From assembly GCA_033439265.1 (NCBI GenBank), contig JAVTVX010000034.1:13282501-13346500 (forward strand): a stretch of DNA of 64,000 bases. Direction: 5' to 3'. Made by a program: the position numbers and the translations under genes. The notes under the pieces were generated by a model that searched no databases, was not told where the DNA came from, and saw nothing but the letters and a program-made list of their open reading frames with translations. Positions 21,409 through 33,635 of this stretch are shown here, in pieces. This DNA comes from Dillenia suffruticosa (taxonomy: Eukaryota > Streptophyta > Magnoliopsida > Dilleniales > Dilleniaceae). Each line of letters opens with the position of its first letter. Position 1 is the first letter of the stretch.

Positions 21409-24400
21409 TTGGAGAAAGGGAGATACAAGTGAGTTATGAGTGGTTATTCTTTTGAAAATGGGATAACTACCATATCCACGTGGGCATAAAACTAACATCT
21501 CTCACTTACACACAAAAACATTTTTTACGTCCGTCATAAGATCACAACTTATGTGATCTACTAGAATACCCTATTAGACTTTCATATAGGATTGGGCAAA
21601 CAAAAACTTCTCGATACACTTATTAGGATGATTGAGGAGCGATCGTTAGTATTAAAAGAACTCGATGTACCATAAACTCAATACAATTATATCCATTGAG
21701 CCACTTTCTCTCATTGAAAGTAATCTCCAATCATTTGTTCGACTGTGTATTCACTATTATATTTGAATCTCAATGTGGATTAATATAACAGCTCGACTGG
21801 TAATATAACACTATGATATAATGTCGATTAATCTTCTTTTCATACTACTAACTTTCAATCTCATCTTAGTTGATTTCCTAGACATACACCGCCAAATCGA
21901 ATCAACCATGGTTTCTTGATAATATGTTAAAATAACAATACTAAAATAAAATCTTAAGAGATAGTCGAAAGTCATAAGGGTACAAGAGATTATATCCAAT
22001 AGATCTCGGGTCTTAAATAGTGGGAACGGGGATCTTTAATCATACTATCGTTTCAAATAATAGCTCCCACTATTCCTTGGTCATCTTATCACATATGGTT
22101 TGAAACACGTGCTATAGTGTTATTCTCCCATCTCTCAAAAGGATATATGTCAGATTTCTCTATCACTGTACAGGTATGAGTCTCAGTCTACATAAGATTT
22201 TATCTCAGAGATCTCAGAGAGAGTATCTCAGAAACGATATCACTTGACATAAGTGATATATGAGATCTTAACTTAGTTACTCGCAGGCAACATAGATGTG
22301 GATATGTTCATATCGGTCCTGTCGCATATGACCTCATCCTAAACACATATCAGAGTGACTTATGTTTTAACAGAGCCACTCTCAAAACCTCTTATAACTA
22401 GAAACCATTTTATCTCCGCTCACTCAGAGATGGAGGTAGTCACTTGTGTGAAAAAGTCGACCACGTCTGACTGACATATCTTTTATCATCATATTTCATA
22501 ATATATGACAATAAACAAGTTTAAGAAACAAATTTATGACAATATAATGTACATATGTCATATATATCAATAAGTATAAAAAACAGTATATAGTGAGAAA
22601 TGTTAAATTATATGTAAAGCCAATGATTTCATATGTCCTACAAAGAAATCTCTCACAATGTGTTTGATAAAGGAATCAGTAACCATGTTATATAAAAAAA
22701 TATACTTAAGCATCACTACACCATTCTCGGTGATATTTCTCATAAAATGGTATCTAGTATTAATGTGTTTGGTTTTACTGTGATACTTATTGTTTCAGTT
22801 ATAGGCAATGCCGACCTGATTATCACTATAAATCATCACTGGCCTTCCACTTTCTACCACAACCCCTAAGTCATCCAGAAATCTTTGAAACCAAAACACT
22901 CCCTTGAACTGCAACTGAGTATACCACAAGCTTAGTCTACACAAATCTGCTTCTTACTTTTTCCAAAATATGGTACCATTTATTGAACAAGACAACAAAA
23001 ACTGATATTGATTTGTGCCTATCCAGATCGACACCCCAATCAGTGTCTGAATATCTAATGAAACGCAAATCACCTCTTCCGTAACATAAGAAAAGGTCCA
23101 TAGTTCTCTTGAAATATTTCAGAATCCTTTTTACTACTTTCTAGTGATCTCTTTTAGGATTCAATTGATATCTTCTCATCAGATCGACTACAAAACAAAT
23201 GTTTGGTCGTATATACCTCATCGCATGCACTAGACTACACATTGTACTGGCATAAGAGATTCTACTCAACTCGTTTATTTCTTTCTAAGTTATTGGATAT
23301 ATTTCAAGACTCAGGTTTTCGCCTTTAGTAATAAGAGTATCTAATGGATTACATTTGTTTATCTTGATTGTTTAAGAATCTTCCTGATGTAAGACTCTTG
23401 TTAAAGAGTCAACATCCTTTTCGAGCGATCTCTCTGGATCCTTATTTTGAGAATGAACTAAGTCTCACTTATGCTCTTCATGTCAGTACTCGACAATAAC
23501 TGTGTTTCAACGGTCATTAGATACTCTCTGTTGTTTCCAGCCAACCGAATGTCACACACATATAAGAATAAGATCACAAAAGAGTCACTAGAATGTTTCC
23601 GATGAACACTATGATCCTCTATGATTATTATAAAACCATAAGATATCATCTCCTCGTGAAATCTTATATACTTTCGCCTGGATGACTGTTTTAGGTCGTA
23701 TATCAACTTCCAAATTCGATAGATGTTGTCTTTATAACCTACTAGAATGAATCCAGAGGGTTACTCCACGTAGATCTATTCATCCAAAAATTTCATTTAC
23801 GGAAGGTAGTTTGTACGTCCATTTAGTGTAACTCCAGATTCATATTCACGATAATCGCTAAAAGTAAACAGATCGACATAAATTATACTAGAACTCCTCA
23901 ATAATCCAAACTCTTAGTCTGATTGTAACCCATTGTTTCTAGACGGGCTATATATACCTCTCCATCGATTCATCGACCTTTCTTTTGATCTTGAGAACCT
24001 TCTTATTCCCAATGGTTCTTCTGCCCTTAGGCAAAATCAACTAGGTCCTTGAGAACCAACTTGTTCTCAATGGTTTTTCTGCCCTGAGACAATTAAACTA
24101 GGTCCCTTGAGAACCTACTTGTTCTCAATGATCTTTTTGTCCTCAGACAAATCAACTAGGTCCCAGACCCTGTTGATTTTTATCGACTCCTTTTCGTTTA
24201 TGACTTCCAATAAATGGTTCTTCGCAAATACCCACGAGAGTTTGTAGGACTGCTTTAAATTTCTCATCATCCTCAAAAGTTGCAATAAGGGTCTCACCCT
24301 CATTAAGGGGTGACATTTAAGTACGCGTCCTTAATACTTCTACAAGGAGAGAAAATCTGTTCACTTCTAGATAGATCCCTCCAACTAGGACCAAAATCCA

Positions 24401-27400
24401 TAATGAGTTCTTGTTTCTAACCGCAGGGTTTACTTGAGTCACTAGACTTATCCATCTCATAAAATGTAAAGTTCCGATCGATTTCACCTTTCAATGGATC
24501 GCTCTCACTAGGACGAAAATCCTTAATCGGTTCTTCAGTCCCATCATTAGGCTCAGATTAGCTACTAACTCATCCATCGAATAGAAGGTAGAGTCCTAAT
24601 TGACTTCACCTCTTTTAGGGAAATCATCAATAAAGAATGTGGTATTACGATACTTAATCTCAACAACAATGTTATCTGTATGCTTATTTAAGAACACTTA
24701 CTCTCTGGAGTGTTCTGAGTATCTTATTAAAAATACATTTCTTTTCTCGCAGACCTAACTTACTATGTGGATGTGAGAAATTATGATCATACGTGGTATA
24801 ACTCCATAACCTCAAGTAGCTAAGATCAAGCTACTTCCCTGTCCAAATCTCAAATGGGGTACTGATTTCTGATTTTAATGAGATACGGTTAAGAACGTAG
24901 ACTGCAGTCAATAAAATATCTTCCTAATGGGAGATTGACAAATTTACCTACGCCATCATAGACCTCACTATCTCCAACAAAGTCTTATTCCTTTTCTCGG
25001 CTACTCCATTCATTTGAGAAGTAGCAAGAATAATTAACTGTCTCGTAATATCTTTCTTGAAATGGAGCTCTCTGTATAGTTTTAACAAATACTCGTGCCT
25101 CCATCAGTTTTCAGAGTTTTCACTCTCAAGTCGAACTGATTTTCAATCTTGCTAATAAATCTCCTAAAATATTCTATATCTCAAACTTATGCGAGATCAG
25201 ATAAACGTAACTAATATGCGTATAATTGTCTACGAACGTAATTAACTATATAACTCCATTTCGAACTCTTACACTTATAGGACCACGTATATCGGAGTGG
25301 ACCAATTGCAATAGAGTCTCAACTCTCATTGCTTTGCCAAATAGTTTTCTTGTAGCTTTTCAAACTAAGCAAAACTCATATACGGACAACTCGAATCTGA
25401 TTAGAAGGCCCAACAAACCACTTGTTGCTAACCGATTCATCCTCTCTTTGCCCTATGTGTCCAAGTCTACTATACCACTAATTTACTTCTCAGTCAGCAC
25501 AACCAGATGTAAAGATAATAGAAAAATGACAAGAAATACCATTAAAAGGAACAATATCCAGTGCATATAGTTCATAATAGATAGAACCAGAATAATCTAT
25601 GAACTGTCGTATTTAATAAAAAAACAGATGATTCTCTTATCACAAAGCATATCCTAGGCATTCTTAAATAAAGTACTAAAATCCAGTTCCGTCGAATACT
25701 CGGAGTGCAAAGATCGTCATTTAGATACAGAGACCGGCTACTTTGCAATTCCAACTTGCTAGTGCCAATCCCTCTGATGACAACAAATACTTTATTCCTC
25801 ACATAAATCCTCATAACTTAAGAATTCACTCGGTAGAACTCTATTTATGCGCTTTTATCTCGAGTTACGTGGTCGATGACTCCTGACTTTATAATTCACA
25901 ATGGAGACAAATCAGTGAACATCACGATAAGTGAATCAAAAGTTAAACCATGTAAAGAAAAATAACATTCCTTCCGTTTGTCATACTCATGAGCAAAATG
26001 ACCAAATTTATCTCAGACGTAACACTTCGTATTGGTCATATCAAATTCATTTTTATTGCGTTTTTGTACTTTGCTGTCGGATTTCTTGGATGATTTCACA
26101 ATGCTTAGATCTCAAGTTTTCTTATCATGCTTATGCTATCTATTAGGTGTTACGAGAGCCTTTACTTGACTCCTTCGCATAAGCACGATCCGAGTGCGAT
26201 CTACCTGCCTCCAGGAGATCCTCATCAAGCTCATTGTGCCTGTTTATATCAACGAAAGTATAAATACTCTCATCGGACATGACACAGATTTTTATGGTCT
26301 CCCAAGAATCAGCTAAAAGACTGGGTTATACCCAGTTCCTGTAATTCATCCGAAATAAACTTACCCGCATCCCTCAACTCGGTGATCAGACTTAACATTT
26401 GCATCAAATGTTACATTATTGTATGATCAACCTTTTTTCTTATAAGTTATAAACTTATAAATTAGCTTTCTCACCTTAGGAGTTGAAAAGAGCACCACAA
26501 TGCTCTTTCAGGGTAAGCCAAACCGATATAACCATAGGATATTACTCATAGATCGAGATCAAGTTATCGTGTTTTCCATTGACAATAATTGCCCTATTTT
26601 GGCTATCCATTTTTTTTATCAACACACAATAGAGATTCTTATTCTGTCTATACTGAGATGTGATACCCTTTTTGGAGTCCACAATCTCATACCTCAGGAT
26701 CTCTAACAGATCTTGCTTTTTGAGAATAAACTGAATCTTCTGATGAAAAAATTCACAATTGTCACCATTTAATTTGTTCTCATTGTAAAAATCTATTACG
26801 ACAATATTCTATGTAGCTAGAAAGACTTTAGTAACTTATTGATATTTATTCTCATATTTTGTGTACCTTTCGAATCAACAAATTCCAAATAATTTGAGTA
26901 TAGACCTTAATTTGAATGTATGAGCAAACGGATATCATATACCACAAATCAGAATCGTATTTTATCATTCGGAGTTAGATTCGGTATACAAAAACCCACA
27001 ACAATGTCACAAAATATAGAGGTAGGACTCTCAAAAAATTGGAAAAATCTAATTCCAAACGACTTGTCGTGCCGTTGCGCCGCCACCCGTCAAAAGCAGC
27101 ACCTTACGCGACTGCACACTCTAGCTGTGCTCTGGCACGCGCGCCAGATATGCAACGCGCATGTGTTCCACAACAAGTGACGTGTTAAGCAAGAAAATAT
27201 ATATTGCATGACATGAACCTCGCACCAACCACATGTTGTAGCTTGGTGGTGGGGCGCTTAAGAAGAGACTCATTGGTCTTGGGTTCGAAAGTGTGTGATT
27301 ACATTTCTTAGTTTCTTTTTTCTCTTTAATAGGGTATGAAGCGGGTCTGGGATGTGGACCCGGGTCAGAACCGACCCGGTCCGAGCCGGAGTTGTCCACA

Positions 27401-30400
27401 CGCCTCAACAAGCGTGGATGACACGCGCCTCAGCAAGCGTGGATGACATGTGCCTGCTTCCTTTTTGCTAACCGGGGCGGGTCTTCGTCACTCGGATGTC
27501 TGTCACCGGGTCTGTGCAACCTGGTTGTCAGAAAACACATTTTTGACCAATTGCTAACTCGATTTTCGTCGGAAAATCGTATTTGAATATCATCCAACAA
27601 TTGTTGACTTGATTTTGGTTAGATTTGGACCCTCATTTTGGCAAATCAAACGTTCAAATTTTCGGCTCTTCACGGCCATTTTCAAAACTCCATTTTCCGG
27701 CATCCAAAATTCACAATTTATATATTAAAATATTGATCTAGGCATGATGAACACATATATACCAATTTCATAAATCAATTCACCCTCTATAGTGATAGAT
27801 CTAAGGTTTTAAGTTTCAGGTACCATTAGGGCCGAAATTTTGGTTTCAAATTTCATGGGTAAAACATACTCCAAAAATTATTAAAAAATATATTCATGAT
27901 CTACATATCATGGGCAACATTATGGTATAATCGGATTTACGAAACTCATTCGTTATCTGAGTCACAAATTTTTTACCTTACATTTTTATACCAAAAAAAA
28001 TTCCGAAATTCTTTTTAAAAAATAAATCCTGCGTTGCTCTGATACCAATGAATAATTTATTACACTATATGCGTATGTGAAACAGTATAAATTACAAATT
28101 CATAATTTTTTTATAAATATCTCAATATGTAGGTTGTCAAAAATCAACCGATCCATGAACTCTTTCGTACGGATTGCACGGTCGAGATAGTGATCACGAG
28201 ATCGAACCACCATCACTTTTTCATGATATCTCAATCCAATATCCGGTGAATCCAATAATAGGAGAAATTTTCCTTCATGAAAATTTTGCAAACTCTCAAT
28301 TAATTTCTCACTCTAAAAAATTAATTTCTCTCAGATAAATTTTCATCTTCGTCCATGGTGATATATTCTAAGGACAGAATGCCCCCCTTTTTTTTTATTC
28401 ACATACCCCTTCATGGAAGGAATAATTCACACCCTGAGAGAGAGAGTCATTGGGGAGAGGGAGATACAAGTAAGTTATGGGTGGTTATTCTTTTGAAAAT
28501 GGGATAACTACCTTGTCCACGTGGGCATAAAACTAACAGTTGTTGTTGTAGATTATAGACTCAATAACCCCTCAAAATTAACTTTCCCTTCTCATATTTT
28601 CCTTTCAAATCCATCCTTTAAAAAAATTGGTTTCTCCTATTTTGTTTTATAAAATTTAATTTCCTTTCTTTTCCCATATCAATTGGAATAGAACTATTAA
28701 AACATAGAAAAGTTTCAACCACTACAATATAGATGTAACTCAAACATGGAACCATAACAAAACACTAAGGAAAACCCATTTGAATTTAAAGTTAAATTTG
28801 AAATATCGATTTTTTTTTTTTTTTTTGGAAAATCTACATCTCTTAAAAACCGAGTTAGAAACAAATTTACAAAATTTTAAATATTTTCACATGGATATGC
28901 TATTATTTTTAGAGCCATTCAGCTGAGCCTATTGATTCACTCATTTAAGAAATAGGATACAGCCCTCAAATTTTTATGACCCTAATAAATAGAAACCATC
29001 TTTCTCAAGCCTTCGAACCCAATCGAGGCAGGTAGAGTAGCCCCATTATTCGGAAAGGTCTTATTTCCAACTCTCTTTATAAATAAGTGATTCTTTTTTC
29101 CTTATAAATTTCTAATTTTAATACGAAAAAGATTTAATAATAAAATCTTTTAATAACATTTTAAAAATTTTATTGGCGATCAAAAGAATTTTTTTTAATT
29201 TTTCAAAATGAAGGCCCCCGATCTTGCTCGAAGTGTAATAATGGGTCACATATTTGTTGACTTTTAACGGTTGATTTCTTTGTAAAAACTAAAATTTATA
29301 TTATAATTAATTTGATTTGAATTACGTGTAAATCTTTTTTGAAAAAAAATTTTAAATAATTTTTTTTTATTTTTAAATTTTAAATCTGATTTTAATTATA
29401 CAATGTGACATTTTTTTACTGTATTAACGGTCTACCATTCTCCCCCCCTCCCTTCTTAAACGTAGGGAATCATTGCTGTCGTCATCCTTGTCATCGGCCT
29501 GTTCTTCATCTATTGAACAATCATTGGCAATCATTGCTGTAGTACTTCCCCCAGAATAATCCCCCCTCTGCTATTTCTTCCCCAGAATAATGAGTTTGCC
29601 TATAGATATCTAATCGCTTCTAAGCAGACTTAATAATAAAATTTAGAAATTTTACCGGGAAAAAGTTTTGGGATGAATAGAATTCATTTATTACATTATG
29701 CGGCCACTAAAGCATTTATTGGTGTCATTAACACCGCAAAGCATGCGAAACTTGTGGTGTTAATTAAAGGAGTTAGATGAGATTTTATGGAAGATTTTCA
29801 AAAATAATAAAAACAAAGTCTCTACAATACTGTTTTTTTTTATATATATATTAGGTAAAATTAAAATTCAAGATCTTTAAAATAAATAATAATAATAATA
29901 ATATTAGTTAAATTATAATTATATGACCTTTTTAACATTGTATGTTTGCATGTCCGTGCACATCAAATCTCTATGTTCTTATAACTTTGGCAAATCTTTG
30001 AGCTCATCCGGGAAAATTTGAGTTTTAAAATTTTAATTATAATTCATAGTTTTTTTTTTCTTGAAAAAACTGCCATTGACATACAAAATTTTAGACAAAT
30101 TTTAATTTTAGTTGAAAAATACTACAAATAAAGCAAGAGAAAATAGAAACAAGTTAAGTGAAATTAAAATTTTCAAATAGAGCCATATATAATACTTGTC
30201 AAATGCATAATCTGTAAGGAGGAACTAAAAGGGTGCATTTAAAGCTTCTTACGATTAAGTGGAATTTTTTTTTTTTTTTTTGAGGTTTTCAATTATTATT
30301 TTTATGATTATTATTATTTTCAATTAGACTTCACTTATAGGCTTTACTCTCAATTTTCAATTTATAATACTTCTTTTGCTTTATTTTAGACATTAAAATC

Positions 30401-31611
30401 AGTCAATGAGTTATATTTTAACTGATACTATCTTTTTTTTTTTAATTCTCGAATTTAAGTATTTTTTATGTATTAAAAAAAAAAAAGGATGTACAAGAAT
30501 TGGGATCCATCATCATCATCAAGCATCAACATTAATTTCACTGTTACGTATCAATTTATATTTAATGGCCCAAAAGGATTGGCCTATCATCTACAACATA
30601 TTCCCTTTCACATCAGAAGAAATTGAAGTCTTAATCAAAATTATTAGCTCTCATTTTCATACTGAAGAGACTTCATTTAATATTTGCATTACACCTTTCA
30701 CAAGGCAATTGAGGACTTTATTTCACATTGGTTCCTAGATTTCACCCAAAAAAAATAAAAGAACTTTACGTTAGCATTTTCCCCCCTCCTTTTCCATATG
30801 TTCTGGTTTTACTTTAGTTTATTTATGGTTGAAAATTAGAACAAAAGGAGATTGGGGCATCAAAGAGCTCTGATGAGACACTGAACTGGGAAGATATCCA
30901 AAGAATGAAATATTCATGGAGTGTTGTAAGTGAAGCCATGAGACTCACTCCACCTCTTCAAGGAACATTCAGGGAGGCCCTCACTGACATCACCTACCAT
31001 GGTTTCACCATTCCAAAAGGATGGAAGGTATTTTACTTGGACATATATTTTTTCAAAATCATATTTCTTATTTTAGAAAAAAAAAATTCTTCCTTTGGCC
31101 CCAAATCACTTCATCCTCCTAGTAGTTCTTGTACTTATGCTTTCTTCTGTATTATTGCTTTACTCCTGTCAGGACCTTAGCATTTTAAATTTTCAGGTTA
31201 CTAGCAATTTAAGACGGGGAAAAAAAGGTCGAAACCCCAGGATTTGGATATACAGTTGTCAACCCTGTTTGTCATTCAAACTAATATTAGTTATATGTGC
31301 AGATATATTGGACAGTCAGTACAACAAACATGAATGCTGATTACTTTCCAAACCCAGAAAGGTTTGATCCTTTAAGGTACGAAGAAGGGAATATGATTGT
31401 GCCCTTCACATACTTGCCTTTTGGAGGAGGACCTCGCTTATGCCCTGGAAAAGAATACTCTAGAGTCGTGATTCTTAGTTTCCTCCACAATATGGTCAAG
31501 AAGTTCAAGTGGGAGATAATTTTTCCAAATGAGAAAATCATAAACGACATGATGCCTATGCCGGGTCAAGGACTTCCTGTTCGCATTATAAATCATGCCC
31601 CAAGTTCTTAG
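18522..31611 (+). CDS. cytochrome P450, CYP85 clan, CYP716-like; three exons, 489 aa
   Basis: Exons are 18522-19494, 30840-31027 and 31303-31611 (stop TAG), joined in phase to give 489 residues, the normal P450 length. Splice sites are canonical: TCAG|GTAAGG and ATTAG|AA for intron 1, GGAAG|GTATT and GTGCAG|AT for intron 2. The protein has an N-terminal membrane anchor (about residues 4-25), the proline hinge LPPGSFGLP (37-45), an I-helix AGYST (296-300), the K-helix E-x-x-R as EAMR (356-359), PERF (405-408) and the haem-binding [10 protein letters not shown] with Cys434. Motifs such as [34 protein letters not shown] and GLPVRI are CYP716-like. Known CYP716 enzymes are ER-bound oxidases of triterpenes such as beta-amyrin; the substrate here cannot be deduced. 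The I-helix has Ser instead of the usual Asp/Glu before Thr. Two ATGs occur in tandem; the first was used. CYP718 or CYP728-like assignment is an alternative. Confidence 0.93.
20503..20790. repeat. imperfect ~158-bp tandem duplication in intron 1
   Basis: The block with AAAATTTAGTAAAATATTGGAG (about 20518) is repeated as AAAAATTTAGTGAAATATCGGAG (about 20675). Each is followed by GAGTGT(T/C)AA(G/A)TATTTAGTT and GATTTTA(A/G)ATA. Confidence 0.6.
20936..21497 (-). repeat. copia-1 LTR, left copy (3' LTR of the element), 562 bp
   Basis: Plus-strand ends TGAAAAATTTATTAC and CATAAAACTAACA. It is 72 bp longer than the right copy, the difference being mainly an expanded AG microsatellite (21322-21405). 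Confidence 0.85.
21322..21405. repeat. (AG)n microsatellite, about 84 bp
   Basis: Uninterrupted AG repeat of about 42 units within the left copia-1 LTR. The corresponding position in the right LTR (about 28434-28449) has only about 7-8 units. Confidence 0.95.
23458..23706 (-). pseudogene. copia reverse-transcriptase fragment
   Basis: The 82-codon frame contains YDLKQSSR (residues 3-10), [11 protein letters not shown] (15-25), EDH (30-32) and [12 protein letters not shown] (48-59), the core of Ty1/copia reverse transcriptase. The catalytic YVDD box reads YVCD here, so the first catalytic Asp is lost. The rest of the RT is in other frames upstream and downstream on the minus strand. Confidence 0.85.
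27239..27292 (+). repeat. degenerate tRNA-like segment in the copia-1 leader
   Basis: Box A-like TAGCTTGGTGGTG (27239-27251) and box B-like GGGTTCGAAAG (27281-27291) lie about 30 bases apart, antisense to the copia element. It is followed by a GC-rich block with GGGTC..GACCCGG words (27340-27540). Confidence 0.4.
28049..28538 (-). repeat. copia-1 LTR, right copy (5' LTR of the element), 490 bp
   Basis: Plus-strand ends TGAATAATTTATTAC and CATAAAACTAACA. Directly to its left, separated by one base, is the primer-binding site (plus-strand GCTCTGATACCA, 28036-28047). Confidence 0.85.
28544..30839. other. intron 1, right part
   Basis: AT-rich sequence with homopolymer runs (near 28810, 30053, 30270, 30480). 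Nothing recognisable as a gene or complete repeat was seen, up to the splice acceptor AAAATTAG. Confidence 0.5.
31028..31302 (+). other. P450 intron 2, 275 bp
   Basis: Begins GTATTTTAC and ends ATATGTGCAG. It lies between codons (phase 0), splitting the conserved GWK|IYW stretch. Confidence 0.9.
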
Positions 31612-33512
31612 ACTTTCTATGTAATTAAAGCGTAATATGCTTGTAGCAGTGTGCATATCCATGTTTGCCCACCCACATGCATACCTGCTTTTAGGATACA
31701 AAGAATTGCATGTGTGTATTTTTCTTCGACCCAGTTACTCTGATGTTGGTTGTAATAGGTTAATTACGTTGCTATTGAAATGCTCTTGCCTTTGGGATAC
31801 AAGTTTGACACCTCTCTCTATAAATTTAAACTTTTAGACGGATCACTTTCTTGAAAATCTTAATCTAGATATTAGACCTCTCGACCGATAGAGAGTCAAT
31901 TGTACGAAATAAGTCTCTAGGAAAGCGGTGGAGTCAGTGTTGTCTCTCTTAAGAACCACTTTCCTAATACAAGACTTTTCTAGACATGCAATTTAAAATC
32001 ATTCTTCATAGGAGAATTATATTAAAACAAAATTGAAGGAAAAAGCTGAGATGAAACTCAAAGTGTTTGTGAAAGCTTTGGTGAAGAATATTGAGATGAT
32101 TTTGGAAGAACAATGAAAGAATTTATGAAGGAGAATTATGATGTTGAAAGAATAACAAGTGGTTATGAATGTGAGAGAATAATCTCAAAGAATAACTTTG
32201 ATTATGTATCAACGAATGTGTACAATAATTTGTATAAACAATATTGAGACAATACTCAAAAGAACATAACAAGTACCAAACTTCTATAGATATAGTGGTA
32301 AAGTACTATACTTTCTTAACCATGGGTATCAAATTTGAGTTATGGGAATAGAAAAATGAGATTTCAGTGAATCAATCCCTTACTCTACAGTAGTCAGAGC
32401 GGATTAGTTTGGTGAAATTCAAATATCAGTTGATGGTAAAAAATCCATTTATAGCAAAATAAATAAATAAATAACAAGTGAGAGACTTTTGCTCTAAGAA
32501 ATACAAGTAGATTTACTCCAAAATTTATTGCGTTCATCTTAAGCCTTTTGCCTCCTATTTATAGACAAGGAGGGGTGCACCGCATGTGTATATGGTGTAG
32601 AGTTTGAAATTTGTATAAAATATTGGCATCATGTGCCCACTAGAATTAAATATAAAAAAATAATTGAAATGTTATTATTGTTATAAAATATATTGAATTT
32701 TGAATTCATGAAAAATTAAATTACATAAAATAAAAGGGCTTAGGTAACCGTAACTTTGGTATAAATTGTATCACATACAACATCACGATACTAGTTTATT
32801 TTAAAAAATTCATTTTTTAAAACCTACTTAAACGACTTCAGCAACTACCTACCCAAAAAGAAACAATCTTCTGCAATTGCACCATTCAATTAAAATTGGC
32901 ATACTATGTTAAAATGAAAATACTAACAATATGGCCCCATTTCAATGGCAGCTCTACAAAGTTTCTAATCTCTTAAATCCATGACTTTTTTCTTATTTCA
33001 GATGTACTATTTCTCAAGTACAGAACCAAAATAAAAGAAACCATAAAATTTCTCATAAATTTTTTTTAAAAAAAGTCATATACTAATTGACCATGGTAGA
33101 AGAGGCTTGTAGGTCTCATCCAAGTGGCACCAAAATATGGTCATTTGACTGTGTTTTCCGATAGTTGTGTTTACTCTTTTGCATAGTTGACTATTTATTT
33201 AGGTGAGTGCAAGCACACACACAATTTTTGAATTATTGAGAAATGCGAACAACATGACACATGAAAAATTAACCTTTTAATAGATATTAACCAGAAATTT
33301 ACAATGTTTTAGCACTCAAATTTGTTCAAAGGTGTTCTTGACTCAGCTGCTGGTAATTTAAGTAGTCAAAATTATTTAGTCTGATATAATACAATATTGA
33401 CTCCATAACTCCTCAACTTTGTTGTCCTGTATCATATACAATGGAAGAAGATTACTGAATGGCGGCTCAACGGCCAAAAGAAAAAAATTAGGATAGAACT
33501 ACACAAACTTGC
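31612..33512. other. downstream region of the P450, no gene recognised
   Basis: AT-rich intergenic sequence. A possible polyadenylation signal AATTAAA lies about 10 bases after the stop codon. A weak tRNA-like signature (box A-like ATATAGTGGTAAAG at 32289, box B-like GGTATCAAATTTGAG at 32325) occurs, and a TATTTATAG motif lies near 32558. No coding exon was recognised. Confidence 0.45.
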
Positions 33513-33635
33513 CTGAATTGTGAGGCCAAAATCCAGGACACAAATCTTTAGTCTGTCTAAGAATGCTTGAAACCCTTTCCTAGAAATGTAGCAGAACCTA
33601 TTCATATCTAAATCTATTTCTAAGTAATTTTTGCC
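33513..33635 (-). pseudogene. isolated exon of a DUF1336-type protein, possibly a gene fragment
   Basis: On the minus strand, TATTCTTGCAG (good acceptor) is followed by 41 codons without a stop, [20 protein letters not shown] to LDFGLTIQ, then CAG|GCAAGT, the consensus of a GC-type splice donor. The peptide resembles the C-terminal part of plant DUF1336 proteins (the domain also found in EDR2-like proteins), where NYLE(I/V)D(L/V)D and GLTIQ are conserved. I recognise this from memory and could not search. The expected next exon (GNK/AQKPEELPE..) was not found downstream, nor earlier exons upstream before the gypsy element. It may be a fossil, a captured exon, or one exon of a gene with very long introns. 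Confidence 0.55.

Larger units (their letters stand above)
20936..28538 (-). mobile_element. Ty1/copia LTR retrotransposon, antisense in P450 intron 1, degenerate
   Basis: Flanked by LTRs (20936-21497 and 28049-28538) that end in CTAACA on the plus strand, and by a near-match 5-bp duplication ATTGT (20931-20935) / GTTGT (28539-28543). The primer-binding site complementary to initiator tRNA-Met reads TGGTATCAGAGC on the minus strand (28047-28036), and a purine tract abuts the other LTR, so transcription is leftward. Along the minus strand come a long leader, gag (about 26400-26160, [10 protein letters not shown]..), a CCHC knuckle (about 26030-25990, [11 protein letters not shown]), integrase (about 25450-25080), reverse transcriptase (23706-23458) and RNase H (about 22775-22700, KHINTRYHF). 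All frames have stops or shifts, so it is not autonomous. Confidence 0.88.
19495..30839 (+). other. P450 intron 1, 11,345 bp, enlarged by retrotransposon insertion
   Basis: Bounded by GTAAGG and TTAG. Its left part (19495-20930) is AT-rich with a tandem duplication; its middle is an antisense copia element (20936-28538); its right part (28544-30839) is AT-rich sequence with poly-T runs and no gene recognised. If intron 1 were retained, translation would stop at 19580 after 352 residues, losing the haem-binding region. Confidence 0.85.

Noticed and set aside
25226..25570. 114-codon plus-strand frame inside copia-1
   Set aside because: It is the antisense shadow of the integrase region, which is coded on the minus strand.
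27121..27411. 96-codon minus-strand frame as a small gene
   Set aside because: It lies in the GC-rich copia-1 leader across a tRNA-like relic; no family features were found.
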